Below, in pieces: positions 7,590 through 15,415 of a DNA stretch of 27,739 bases. The notes under the pieces are model-generated. The model did no database searches. It had not been told where the DNA came from and was given only the letters and a program-made list of their open reading frames with translations. How positions within the stretch are numbered: position 1 is the stretch's first letter; each line of letters begins with the position of its first letter. Source of the stretch: an uncultured Clostridia bacterium (lineage in GTDB: Bacteria > Bacillota > Clostridia > Oscillospirales > Butyricicoccaceae); contig CAJUSB010000037.1 of assembly GCA_910589115.1 (NCBI GenBank), positions 1 to 27,739 of the forward strand. Reading direction: 5' to 3'. A program made the translations under genes and the position numbers.

Positions 7590-7972
7590 GACCAGCCCGC
7601 CTGCCTTTTGGCGGGCTGGTCAGTACGGCAAATGGATATGCAGTGCACCAGTCCCGCCCGCAGGCGAAATAAAGCTTTTACTCAATTTTTTCTCGAAAAA
7701 ATTGCGGGGTCCCGGGGCAGAGCCCTGGGTGCTGTCCGCATAGGACGCCACCCCGGCGAGGGGCGCTGTCCGCGCAGGACGCCATCCCGGCGAGGGGCGG
7801 GGTCCCGGGGCAGAGCCCTGGGCGCTGTCCGCGTAGGACGCCCCCCGGCGAGGGGCGCTGTCCGCGTAGGACGCCCCCCGGCGAGGGGCGCTGTCCGCGT
7901 AGGACGCCCCCCGGCGAGGGGCGCTGTCCGAGTAGGACGCCCCCCGGCGAGGGGCGTAACGGGCGTAACGCC
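7590..7972 (+). repeat. GC-rich intergenic repeat, copy 2, with 33-bp tandem array
   Basis: It begins with a 12-bp stem-loop (7590-7601 with 7610-7621; loop TGCCTTTT), followed by a linker with TGCACCAGTCCCGCCCGCAG, a small hairpin (AATTTTTTC/GAAAAAATT), the module GGGGTCCCGGGGCAGAGCCC (about 7704 and again about 7799), and units of GCGCTGTCCGCGTAGGACG plus CCCCCGGCGAGGG. Four nearly identical 33-bp units start at 7822, 7855, 7888 and 7921; two diverged ones start at 7729 and 7763. The array stops at the 3' end of the ATPase gene. An open frame through it (GAVRVGRPPAR repeated) is judged non-coding. Nothing else is seen in 7552-7973. Confidence 0.85.
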
Positions 7973-7973
7973 C

Positions 7974-8927
7974 TTACTCCACGTAGTGGCAGGCTACGAA
8001 ATGGCCCGGGCGGACCTCGCGCAGCCCCGGATTGCCCTGCTTGCACTTTTCACGGCAAACGTCACACCGCTTGTTGAAACGGCATTCGTCCGGCAGGTTG
8101 ACCGGAGAGGTGATTTCTCCCTTAATCAGCGTGCGCTGCGGCTTCTCCTTGCCAACAACCGGGATCGGGATTGCAGACAAAAGCGCCTTGGTATATGGAT
8201 GCAGCGGGTTCGCAAAAAGATCGTCCGAAGAGGCCTTCTCTACCATCTGCCCCAAGTACATGACCGCTATGTCGTCAGAGAAATATTTTACAACCGACAG
8301 GTCATGCGTGATGAAGATAAACGTCAGCCCCATGTTCCGCTGAAGCTCACGCAGCAGGTTCAGAATCTGCGCCTGGATGGATACGTCCAGCGCCGATACC
8401 GGCTCGTCACAGATAATCAGCTTCGGGTTTACCGATAACGCCCGCGCTACACCGATACGCTGACGGCGGCCGCCATCCAATTCGTGCGGGTATACATTCA
8501 TGTATCGCCGCGCAAGGCCAACCGTCTCCATCAGTTCCAATGCACGCTTTTCGACCTCTGCCTTGCTTTTGTACATCTTGTGCTCCAGCATAGGCTCGCT
8601 GATCAGCTGGAGTACGCTCTGGCGCGGGTCCAGCGATGAGAATGGGTCCTGGAAAATAATCTGCATCTCCGTGCGCAGCCGCCGCATTTTCGCAGCCGAA
8701 AAATCCGTAATGTCTTCGCCGTCAAATATGATTTTGCCGCCCATCGGCTGGATCAGTTTCAGTATCGTCCGCCCCGTTGTCGATTTGCCGCAGCCTGATT
8801 CCCCTACGATTCCCAGCGTCTTGCCCTGCTCAATCTTGAAGCTCACGCCGTCTACCGCGTGAAGCTGCCCGGCAGGCGTTGTAAAATACTTGGTCAGGTT
8901 CTGCACTTCCAGTAACGTCTTGGCCAT
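7974..8927 (-). CDS. ABC transporter ATPase, oligopeptide/dipeptide type (DppF/OppF-like)
   Basis: The second ATPase of a family-5 importer, at the cytoplasmic face. Of 317 residues, 42-50 are the Walker A GESGCGKST, then the signature LDGGRRQRIGVARAL (Asp in place of the usual Ser, as I recall being common in clostridial OppF proteins), Walker B LIICDEPVSALD, the H-loop ITHD, and the C-terminal oligopeptide-ATPase region with a cysteine cluster (CDVCREKCKQG). Start ATG 8927 lies one base after the upstream stop, with GGAG 9 bases before it, pointing to translational coupling. It is the last gene of the operon. Substrate not determinable from the ATPase. Confidence 0.93.
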   Translation of the reverse strand: MAKTLLEVQNLTKYFTTPAGQLHAVDGVSFKIEQGKTLGIVGESGCGKSTTGRTILKLIQPMGGKIIFDGEDITDFSAAKMRRLRTEMQIIFQDPFSSLDPRQSVLQLISEPMLEHKMYKSKAEVEKRALELMETVGLARRYMNVYPHELDGGRRQRIGVARALSVNPKLIICDEPVSALDVSIQAQILNLLRELQRNMGLTFIFITHDLSVVKYFSDDIAVMYLGQMVEKASSDDLFANPLHPYTKALLSAIPIPVVGKEKPQRTLIKGEITSPVNLPDECRFNKRCDVCREKCKQGNPGLREVRPGHFVACHYVE

Positions 8928-8928
8928 C

Positions 8929-9921
8929 TCACTTGACTCCTTCCAGCTTGAATTTCGGGTCGGCATATGCCTCGCAGGCTACATAGTGCGTGCCATCGCA
9001 CAGCTGCAACTCAGGCTGTTTTTTCGTGCAGGCGTCGCTTGCATATGGGCACCGCGGCGCAAATGCACAGCCCGCAGGCAGGTTCGCCGGGTCAGGCATC
9101 ATGCCGCGGATCGGCACCAGGTCTTCGCCCCGCTGCTTCAGGTTGGGCAGCGAGTTAAACAGCCCTTCGGTGTATGGGTGCAGGATGTGATTGAATACCT
9201 CATCTGCCGTGCCAATCTCTACAATGCGCCCCGCGTACATGACCGCGACTTCGTCACAGACCTCCGCAACAACGCCCAAATCATGCGTGATAAGCAGCAT
9301 CGACATGTCACGGTCCCGGATGAGCCCCTTCATCAGCTCAAGTACCTGCGCCTGTATCGTAACGTCCAGCGCTGTCGTCGGTTCGTCTGCAATCAGCAGC
9401 TTCGGGTTGCACGCCAGCGCAATCGCAATGACAACTCGCTGCCGCATACCGCCCGAGAACTGGTGCGGATAATCATAAGCGCGGCTCTCCGCTATGCCGA
9501 CCAGCTTGAGCATTTCCTTTGCCCGGTTCAGCGCTTCAGACTTGCTGATTTTCTCATGCAGCTCGATCGATTCGGCGATTTGCTCGCCTACCGTCATGAC
9601 CGGGTTGAGCGCCGTCATGGGGTCCTGGAAGATCATTGCCACATCATTGCCGCGCACCGCTTCCAGCTGTGCAGTGTTCAGCTCCAGAATGCTCGCGCCA
9701 TCCAGCGTAATGCTTCCGTTTTTGATGACCCCGGGCGGGTTGGGCACCAGGTTCAGAATGGAAAGCGCCGTCGTGGTCTTGCCTGCGCCAGTCTCGCCAA
9801 CCAGCCCCAGCGTCTTCTTTTTGCCAATCTGGAAGGTCAGCCCGTTTACCGCACAGACGCAGCCGTCTTCGGTTTCGTAATGGACGACAAGGTCCTTGAT
9901 CTCTAAAATATTTTCCGCCAT
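8929..9921 (-). CDS. ABC transporter ATPase, oligopeptide/dipeptide type (DppD/OppD-like)
   Basis: The first ATPase of the importer, 330 residues. It has Walker A GETGAGKTT, signature FSGGMRQRVVIAIAL, Walker B LLIADEPTTALD, ITHDLGVVAEVCD and the C-terminal oligopeptide-ATPase tail with cysteines (CAFAPRCPYASDAC). I choose ATG 9921, which follows AGAGGTG with a 6-base gap; the GTG at 9930 falls inside that ribosome site. It sits 12 bases after the permease gene and 1 base before the second ATPase, in one operon. Confidence 0.93.
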   Translation of the reverse strand: MAENILEIKDLVVHYETEDGCVCAVNGLTFQIGKKKTLGLVGETGAGKTTTALSILNLVPNPPGVIKNGSITLDGASILELNTAQLEAVRGNDVAMIFQDPMTALNPVMTVGEQIAESIELHEKISKSEALNRAKEMLKLVGIAESRAYDYPHQFSGGMRQRVVIAIALACNPKLLIADEPTTALDVTIQAQVLELMKGLIRDRDMSMLLITHDLGVVAEVCDEVAVMYAGRIVEIGTADEVFNHILHPYTEGLFNSLPNLKQRGEDLVPIRGMMPDPANLPAGCAFAPRCPYASDACTKKQPELQLCDGTHYVACEAYADPKFKLEGVK

Positions 9922-9933
9922 GTTCGTCACCTC

Positions 9934-10818
9934 TTACTTTTTCATCTTCGGGTCAAGCGCGTCGCGCAGGCCGTCGCCCAGCAGGTTCAGCGCCAGCACG
10001 GTCATCATGATCGCAAGGCCGGGGATTACGCAGAGATAGGCTGCGTCACGCATATGCTGACGGCCGTCGGACAGCATTGCGCCCCATTCCGGTGCGGGCG
10101 ACGGTACGCCAATGCCCAGGAAGGAGAGCGAAGAAGCCGCAATAATTGTTGTGCCGATGAGCAGCGTTACCTGTACAATGATCGGCGACAGGCAGTTCGG
10201 GATGATATGCTTGAGGATGATTTTCCAGGTCGGCAGGCCCATTGCATAGGCCGACTCGACATATTCCTGGTCGCGGATTGTCATGACCGCTGCACGCGCA
10301 ATACGGCAGAAGGAGGTCGCACAGGTGAAGCACAGCGCAATCAGCAGGTTTACCGTGCTCGTGCCCAGCAGGGAGACGACAACAACCGCAATCATAATGT
10401 TAGGGATGGAATAAAATACGTCTACACAGCGCATGATGATCTGATCCACAACGCCGCCGTAGAAGCCCGCGATCGCGCCCAGCGTTACGCCGACAATCAG
10501 GCCGATCGTAACCGAGCCTACGCCGATGAGCAGCGAATAACGAGCGCCGTAGAGTACGCGGGCAAAGATATCACGCCCCAGGGAATCAGTGCCGAACCAG
10601 TGCGCCGCAGAGGGCGGCTGGAGGGCTTCCTTCATGTTCATCTGGATGATCTGGGTATCATAATCATAAATAAAGCCGGAAAGCAGCGCGACAACGACCA
10701 GCAGGATCAGGAAGCACATTCCAAATACGGCCCCCTTGTTTTTCAGCAGCCGGCGCCAGGTTTCTTCTGCCAGAGAACGGCTTTTGATATTCTCTACGGA
10801 TTTGTTTTTTACTGCCAT
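9934..10818 (-). CDS. ABC transporter permease, DppC/OppC-like
   Basis: Inner-membrane permease of 294 residues with about six membrane spans. The cytoplasmic N-terminus leads to the first span (GAVFGMCFLILLVVVALLSG), then the family's external segment HWFGTDSLGRDIFARVLYG. The EAA-type ATPase-docking loop is ESAYAMGLPTWKIILKHIIP. ATG 10818 has AAAGGG upstream. A GTG at 10827 would overlap the preceding stop as GTGA, a classic coupling arrangement, but its ribosome site would directly abut it, so the ATG is preferred. Either start gives the same family protein. Confidence 0.92.
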   Translation of the reverse strand: MAVKNKSVENIKSRSLAEETWRRLLKNKGAVFGMCFLILLVVVALLSGFIYDYDTQIIQMNMKEALQPPSAAHWFGTDSLGRDIFARVLYGARYSLLIGVGSVTIGLIVGVTLGAIAGFYGGVVDQIIMRCVDVFYSIPNIMIAVVVVSLLGTSTVNLLIALCFTCATSFCRIARAAVMTIRDQEYVESAYAMGLPTWKIILKHIIPNCLSPIIVQVTLLIGTTIIAASSLSFLGIGVPSPAPEWGAMLSDGRQHMRDAAYLCVIPGLAIMMTVLALNLLGDGLRDALDPKMKK

Positions 10819-10823
10819 TCCGC

Positions 10824-11765
10824 TCACCCTTTCTTTGCATACTGCGCCTTGATACGGGGATCAAAGAACGCATAAACGAGGTCAACCGCCACATTGACGA
10901 TACAGACCAGGATACAGCACATGATAATGGAGCCTGTGACCATCGGCGTATCGCGCTTTGCGATAGAGTCAACGATCAGCCGGCCAACGCCCGGCCAGGA
11001 GAATACGGTCTCTGCCAGCACCGAGCCGGTCAGTGCGTTGGAAAGCTGCATACCGATAACGGTAATAATCGGGATCAGCGCGTTTTTCAGGCCGTGGCCG
11101 AAAATGACCTTGCGGTCCGGTACGCCCTTAGCGCGGGCTGTGGTCATGTAGTCCTGGCGGATCACGTCCAGCATAGCCGAACGGGTGGTACGCGTAATCA
11201 GCGCTGCGAAGCCCAGGCCGACCGTTACCGCTGGCAGGACAAGGTTGCGGATGCCCCCGTCACCATATCCGCCGGAGGGGAACCATCCAAGCCACAAGGA
11301 GAAGCACAGGATCAGCATCAGGCCCAGCCAGAAGTTCGGCATAGACACGCCGAACAGCGCGAAAACCATGCCGCCGGTGTCCTTCCAGGTGTTTTGGTGG
11401 ATTGCGGTATAAATGCCAAGCGGCAGCGCTACGAGCGTAGCAATCAGCACCGAGGAGCAGGCGAGTTTCAGGGTTGCGGGAAGGCGCTCTGCAAAGGTTG
11501 CAAATACGTCCTTTTTAGTGACATAGGATACGCCGAGATCACCGCGCAGCATACCGCCCATGTACTTTACATAGCGTACCAGCAGCGGGTCATTCAGCCC
11601 GAGCTCTTCACGGAGCTCTTCAATCTGTTCTTCCGTAGCATTTTCCGGGGCCAGCGAGTCGACCGGATCGCCGCCGGTCATGTTCATTGCGATGAAAATG
11701 ATCAGCGAGGTCGCCAGGATTGCCGGGATCATAAGGATCAACCGTTTGATGATGTATCGTATCAT
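10824..11765 (-). CDS. ABC transporter permease, DppB/OppB-like
   Basis: Inner-membrane permease of 313 residues, partner of the DppC-like protein. The first span follows IRYIIKRLILMIP, with the family's long external loop (GGDPVDSLAPENATEEQIEEL...GLNDPLL) and about five further spans; the docking loop is TTARAKGVPDRKVIFGHGL. ATG 11765 is preceded by GGAG at a 9-base gap; an ATG at 11780 lacks a ribosome site. It is first of the four cytoplasmic/membrane genes, 267 bases after the binding-protein gene, and its end overlaps or abuts the next permease. Confidence 0.92.
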   Translation of the reverse strand: MIRYIIKRLILMIPAILATSLIIFIAMNMTGGDPVDSLAPENATEEQIEELREELGLNDPLLVRYVKYMGGMLRGDLGVSYVTKKDVFATFAERLPATLKLACSSVLIATLVALPLGIYTAIHQNTWKDTGGMVFALFGVSMPNFWLGLMLILCFSLWLGWFPSGGYGDGGIRNLVLPAVTVGLGFAALITRTTRSAMLDVIRQDYMTTARAKGVPDRKVIFGHGLKNALIPIITVIGMQLSNALTGSVLAETVFSWPGVGRLIVDSIAKRDTPMVTGSIIMCCILVCIVNVAVDLVYAFFDPRIKAQYAKKG

Positions 11766-11850
11766 GTTTCCACACTCCATTTACCGTTTTGCCGGAGGGC
11801 AGGGCCGTCCGGCCATTTCTTTATTACAGGAGGCAGGCCTCTTTTGGAGA

Positions 11851-11876
11851 AGGGCGGGCATTTGGCTGCCCGCCCT
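11851..11876 (-). other. Hairpin in the binding protein-permease gap
   Basis: AGGGCGGGCA (11851-11860) pairs perfectly with TGCCCGCCCT (11867-11876). On the minus strand it is followed by TCTCCAAAAGAGG, not a T-run. A second stem (CCGGCG/CGCCGCC region, about 11910-11931) lies nearby. Such structures after a binding-protein gene often stabilise the upstream mRNA and lower downstream expression; that role is inferred. No gene is seen in 11766-12032. Confidence 0.5.
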
Positions 11877-12032
11877 CTGAGAACCGGTTCCCTATCTTGC
11901 AAAACATGGTCCGGCGTTTTTTCGCCGCCATGCGCTTCCACAGATACAAAACGGGTTCTGCGGAACCGTTCCAAAATAGCTTGCAGCAGCGCCGCAATTT
12001 ATTCCGTCACAGTGCCTGAGAAAATTTACTGC

Positions 12033-13610
12033 TTACTGAGCGACATAAGCGTGGCTCCAGTCGTGGTTGCCGCCGGGGAAGAGCAGCGTGCCGGTCAGGT
12101 TCTTGTTGTACGCAATGACCAGGTTGGCGATGTACAGCGGTACCTGCGGACAAGCGTCTACCAGGTATTCCTGGAGCTCGATGCCGGCCTGCATACGCTT
12201 CTCTTCGTCCTTTTCGGTGTTGACAACATCAACCAGCTCGTCAACGTGCGGGTCGGAATAGTGGTGATAGTTCGAGCCGGAGCCAGTGTAGTACAGGTCA
12301 CGGTATACGAAATCAACCTTGGAATCCTCGTTCCAGCGCCACAGGTAGAGCTCCTGTTCGCCGTTTTTGCACATGGTCTTGAGCGTAGCGTCTTCAACAG
12401 TCTGGATCTCTACGTCAATGCCGATTTCCTTGAGGTTCGCCTGAATAACCTGTGCGATGTTGGTGTAAGGTGCAGAGTTTGCAATCAGCAGCGTGGTGGA
12501 AAGGCCATTTGCATAGCCAGCATCAGCCATCAGGCTCTTTGCGCGCTCTACATCGTAATCAAAGCCTTCCATATCGTCATAGAAGCCCCACAGGCCGCGG
12601 TTCAGGATGGTGGTCTGCGGTGTGCCCTTGCCGTATACAGCTGCCTGAAGTACGGATTCGCGGTCGATTGCGCAGGCAACAGCCTGACGCAGGGTCTGAT
12701 TATCCCACGGAGCCTTTTCCACATTGAATGCAAAGTAGAACAGGCGGGAGCCGGTCTTTTCTTCTACCGTGATGTTTTCGTCCTCTTCCAGGTACTGGAG
12801 CTCATTGATCGGAGGATCGATGCAGACGTCGATTTCGCCGTTCTGGAGGGCGATAACGCGGGAAGAAGCCTCCAGATAGGGACGGAACTCGATAGAATCT
12901 GCCGTTCCGGGATCATCACCCCAGTAATCGGCTACCTTAACAACGCGGCAGAACTGGCCTTCTACCCATTCATCGAACTGGTAACGGCCTGAACCGACAT
13001 ACCATGGGTTCTCCATGCCGGAGTCGTATGCTGCCTTGGACTGAATGGCAACCGGTACGGAAGCCAGGGAGGGAAGCAGCTCGTTATCATACTTGGCAAG
13101 CTCAAGGACGACCGTATAGTCATCCACGACCTCGGTGGAAACTACGTTGGAAAGCACGCTGGAAACGTAGGAATCCTTTGCCATATCATAAGTAAATTTG
13201 ACATCCGCAGCGGTCAGTGGATCGCCGGTGGAGAAATGCGCATTTTCTACCAGTTTGAACTGGATATGGGTATCATCCAGATACTCCCACTCGGTAGCAA
13301 GGCAAGGTACGCAGGTACCTTCATTGGTGAAGCGTACCAGGTTTTCGTGAGTCGTTTTCAAAACAATATTGTTGGCAGCATCCTGCTGTTCCTGAAGGTT
13401 CAGGTTATTGATATCTGTCGCGGTGCCGATGATCAGGTCGCTCTTGTAGCCGCCTGAGCCGCTCGAGCCGCCGGAAGAATCCGCACTGGAGGAACCATTG
13501 CTGCTGTCAGAACCGCCAGAGCCAGAAGTGCTGTCCTTTCCGCCGCCGCAGCCGGTCAGCAGGGAAAGCAGCATGGCTGCGCCCAGCATTGCGCTTAAAA
13601 ATCTTTTCAT
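12033..13610 (-). CDS. Family-5 solute-binding lipoprotein of the ABC transporter (DppA/OppA-like)
   Basis: An exported, lipid-anchored ligand-binding protein of 525 residues. Residues 1-21 form a lipoprotein signal (lipobox LLTGC, C21), followed by a Gly/Ser-rich tether (about 22-54) and a family-5 binding fold, with TEWEYLDDTHIQFKL and the hallmark FSTGDPLTAADVKFTYDM. ATG 13610 follows GAAGGAGT. It is first in the transporter operon, as in dppABCDF. Family 5 binds peptides but also nickel, glycosides and other ligands, so the substrate is open; its position between glycerophosphodiesterase and glycerol-3-phosphate oxidation genes makes a glycerophosphodiester ligand conceivable but unsupported by motifs. 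Confidence 0.93.
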   Translation of the reverse strand: MKRFLSAMLGAAMLLSLLTGCGGGKDSTSGSGGSDSSNGSSSADSSGGSSGSGGYKSDLIIGTATDINNLNLQEQQDAANNIVLKTTHENLVRFTNEGTCVPCLATEWEYLDDTHIQFKLVENAHFSTGDPLTAADVKFTYDMAKDSYVSSVLSNVVSTEVVDDYTVVLELAKYDNELLPSLASVPVAIQSKAAYDSGMENPWYVGSGRYQFDEWVEGQFCRVVKVADYWGDDPGTADSIEFRPYLEASSRVIALQNGEIDVCIDPPINELQYLEEDENITVEEKTGSRLFYFAFNVEKAPWDNQTLRQAVACAIDRESVLQAAVYGKGTPQTTILNRGLWGFYDDMEGFDYDVERAKSLMADAGYANGLSTTLLIANSAPYTNIAQVIQANLKEIGIDVEIQTVEDATLKTMCKNGEQELYLWRWNEDSKVDFVYRDLYYTGSGSNYHHYSDPHVDELVDVVNTEKDEEKRMQAGIELQEYLVDACPQVPLYIANLVIAYNKNLTGTLLFPGGNHDWSHAYVAQ

Positions 13611-13721
13611 CTTTCATACTCCTTCTTTAGTTGTGGATTTATTCAACCGGCGGGAACCACCGGTAAAATACAAACAGATCCATGACATTATGACGGGAGG
13701 GGATGCAAATCCCACGTTCTC

Positions 13722-13744
13722 CCGGCGATGCATTGCATCGCCGG
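13722..13744. other. Strong hairpins between DUF1667 gene and transporter operon
   Basis: CCGGCGATGC (13722-13731) pairs with GCATCGCCGG (13735-13744). A second hairpin, CAAAGGGG/CCCCTTTG, lies at about 13749-13770. Neither has a good minus-strand T-run, but together they probably separate the two minus-strand operons. A further small repeat ACCGG...CCGGT lies at about 13656-13674 near where the transporter promoter should be; I found no clear promoter boxes. Confidence 0.5.
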
Positions 13745-13793
13745 AACCCAAAGGGGACTTTTCCCCTTTGCCGCCCGCAGCACAGACAAACCG

Positions 13794-14150
13794 TTACGGT
13801 GCTGCTTCAAAGGATTTGGTCGCTACAATATCGACCCCTGTCCCGCATACGTCAGTCAGCAGTGCCTGGCCGCACTGGACGGGTGCTGCCGCAGTGACAT
13901 CATCCAGCAGCCGCATGACCTCGAAAATCTTGCCCTTGGGCAGCGGCGCACTGCTCTTGACCGGCAGGCGCGGGATACGAGCGCCTGTCAGGCGCACCGT
14001 TGAGGTCAGCGTGCGCACCGGGTTTTTCAGCTCGTTTTTGCCGTATGCTTCACCGCGCGGGCAGCTGTGCCCGGTCACTGCATAGTCATTGTTCTCATCA
14101 ACCTGTAAGTGGCAGCCCTTTGGACAGGTAATGCAGATGATTTCTGTCAC
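13794..14150 (-). CDS. DUF1667 cysteine-rich redox protein
   Basis: A 118-residue protein of the DUF1667 family, which accompanies GlpA/GlpB-like flavoproteins in anaerobic Firmicutes. Four cysteines fit an iron-sulfur site: C6, C9 and C13 (CITCPKGC) and C30 (HSCPRG), so it may carry electrons from the flavoproteins; this role is inferred. Two more cysteines occur near the C-terminus (VQCGQ, DVCGTG). Its start overlaps the stop of the FAD gene by four bases (ATGA), showing tight coupling. It is the last gene of the three-gene operon. Confidence 0.88.
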   Translation of the reverse strand: MTEIICITCPKGCHLQVDENNDYAVTGHSCPRGEAYGKNELKNPVRTLTSTVRLTGARIPRLPVKSSAPLPKGKIFEVMRLLDDVTAAAPVQCGQALLTDVCGTGVDIVATKSFEAAP

Positions 14151-15415
14151 GCCCGTTCGCTCCCTTCTTCAATTTCAACCGTCAGCGCCCCTACTGCCTT
14201 ATCCAGCAGTACGCGCGGGAGCTTGATGCTCTCCATTTCGCCTGGCGCGAGATGTTCACGCGGGAAAGCTGCGATCTGTGTACCTTTTTCATCCCGGACA
14301 ACAATTTTCACGTTGCGGTAAACAGCACGCACCCGGAAGAAAACAGATACACCGTCCTGCGCATTCTCCATGCGGATGTGCTGCGGAACGGTATAGCCTA
14401 CGCCGTTTCCGCCTTTCAGCGGCAGCAGCGGGGCGGCGGCTGGGGATACCCCTGTGCAGTATGCCGCTGCCGCGTGTCCGGCACGCTGGCTTTCGGCGGT
14501 TACGAAGTCTACCAAGTCATGGACATGCACTACGTTGCCGCAGGCAAATACGCCCGGAATGGAGGTTTCCATATTTTCATAAACGACTGGCCCGTTGGTG
14601 CGCGGGTCCATTTCGAGCCCGGCGGCCCGGCTAAGCTCGTTCTCCGGGATCAGGCCGACGGACAACAGCACCGTATCGCAGTCAAAGGTCATTTCCGTAC
14701 CGGTAATCGGCTTGCGGTCCGGCCCGACTTCGGCAACGATCACGCGCTCGACGCGGTCCTGACCCTGGATATCGGTAATCGTATGGGAAAGATAAAGCGG
14801 AATATCAAAATCATGCAGGCACTGCACGATATTACGCGTCAAACCGCCCGAGTAGGGCATTACTTCTACGCAGGCGAGCACCTTTGCGCCCTCAAGCGTC
14901 ATGCGCCGCGCCATAATCAGGCCGATATCACCCGAACCCAGTATCACGACCCGTTTGCCGACCATATAGCCTTCAATATTCAGATACCGCTGGGCTGCAC
15001 CTGCTGTAAATACACCGGCCGGACGTGTACCCGGGATGCCGATCGCCCCGCGGGTCCGTTCGCGGCAGCCCATTGCGAGAATGACTGCACGGGCTTCCAG
15101 GATTTCATAGCCGTTTGCCGTGCTGACGACATGTACCTGCTTCTCGGGGGTAACATCAAGCACCATGGTATCCGTTCGCACGGAGACGCCGGTCTCACGC
15201 AGCATATCAATGAAGCGCCCTGCATATTCGGGGCCGGTCAGCTCTTCCTTAAAGAAATGCAGTCCGAAACCGTTGTGGATGCACTGATTCAGGATGCCGC
15301 CGAGCTCTTTGTCGCGCTCGATGATGCAGATGCTTTTGCAGCCGTCCTGCCAGGCAGCGTGCGCCGCAGCAAGGCCCGCGGGGCCGCCGCCGATGACAAT
15401 TACATCAAATTTCAT
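14147..15415 (-). CDS. FAD-dependent NAD(P)-type oxidoreductase (GlpB-like partner of G3P dehydrogenase)
   Basis: A 422-residue flavoprotein. The N-terminus MKFDVIVIGGGPAGLAAAHA is an FAD-binding Rossmann motif (GGGPAG about 9-14), followed by LGGILNQCIHNGFG; a second nucleotide motif VVILGSGDIGLIMARR is at about 155-170, and CGNVVHVHDLVDFV is a C-terminal FAD-contact segment. It resembles pyridine nucleotide-disulfide oxidoreductases found with GlpA-like proteins and DUF1667. ATG 15415 follows AGGAGGTG and overlaps the upstream stop by four bases (ATGA). It likely passes electrons between the dehydrogenase and an acceptor; the acceptor is not visible here. Confidence 0.88.
   Translation of the reverse strand: MKFDVIVIGGGPAGLAAAHAAWQDGCKSICIIERDKELGGILNQCIHNGFGLHFFKEELTGPEYAGRFIDMLRETGVSVRTDTMVLDVTPEKQVHVVSTANGYEILEARAVILAMGCRERTRGAIGIPGTRPAGVFTAGAAQRYLNIEGYMVGKRVVILGSGDIGLIMARRMTLEGAKVLACVEVMPYSGGLTRNIVQCLHDFDIPLYLSHTITDIQGQDRVERVIVAEVGPDRKPITGTEMTFDCDTVLLSVGLIPENELSRAAGLEMDPRTNGPVVYENMETSIPGVFACGNVVHVHDLVDFVTAESQRAGHAAAAYCTGVSPAAAPLLPLKGGNGVGYTVPQHIRMENAQDGVSVFFRVRAVYRNVKIVVRDEKGTQIAAFPREHLAPGEMESIKLPRVLLDKAVGALTVEIEEGSERA

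Noticed and set aside
7729..7954. Possible CRISPR array because of regular 33-bp repeats
   Set aside because: Units are directly tandem with no unique spacers, and there are no cas genes in the window. It is a simple tandem repeat inside a larger dispersed element.
7584..8438. Plus-strand open frame with repeated GAVRVGRPPAR, a possible repeat protein
   Set aside because: The 33-bp period divides by three, so the frame stays open through the repeat. It then runs antisense through the well-conserved ATPase gene, and it has no ribosome site.
11094..12992. 632-codon plus-strand open frame
   Set aside because: It lies antisense to the permease and binding-protein genes and crosses their structured gap; the composition is that of a shadow frame.
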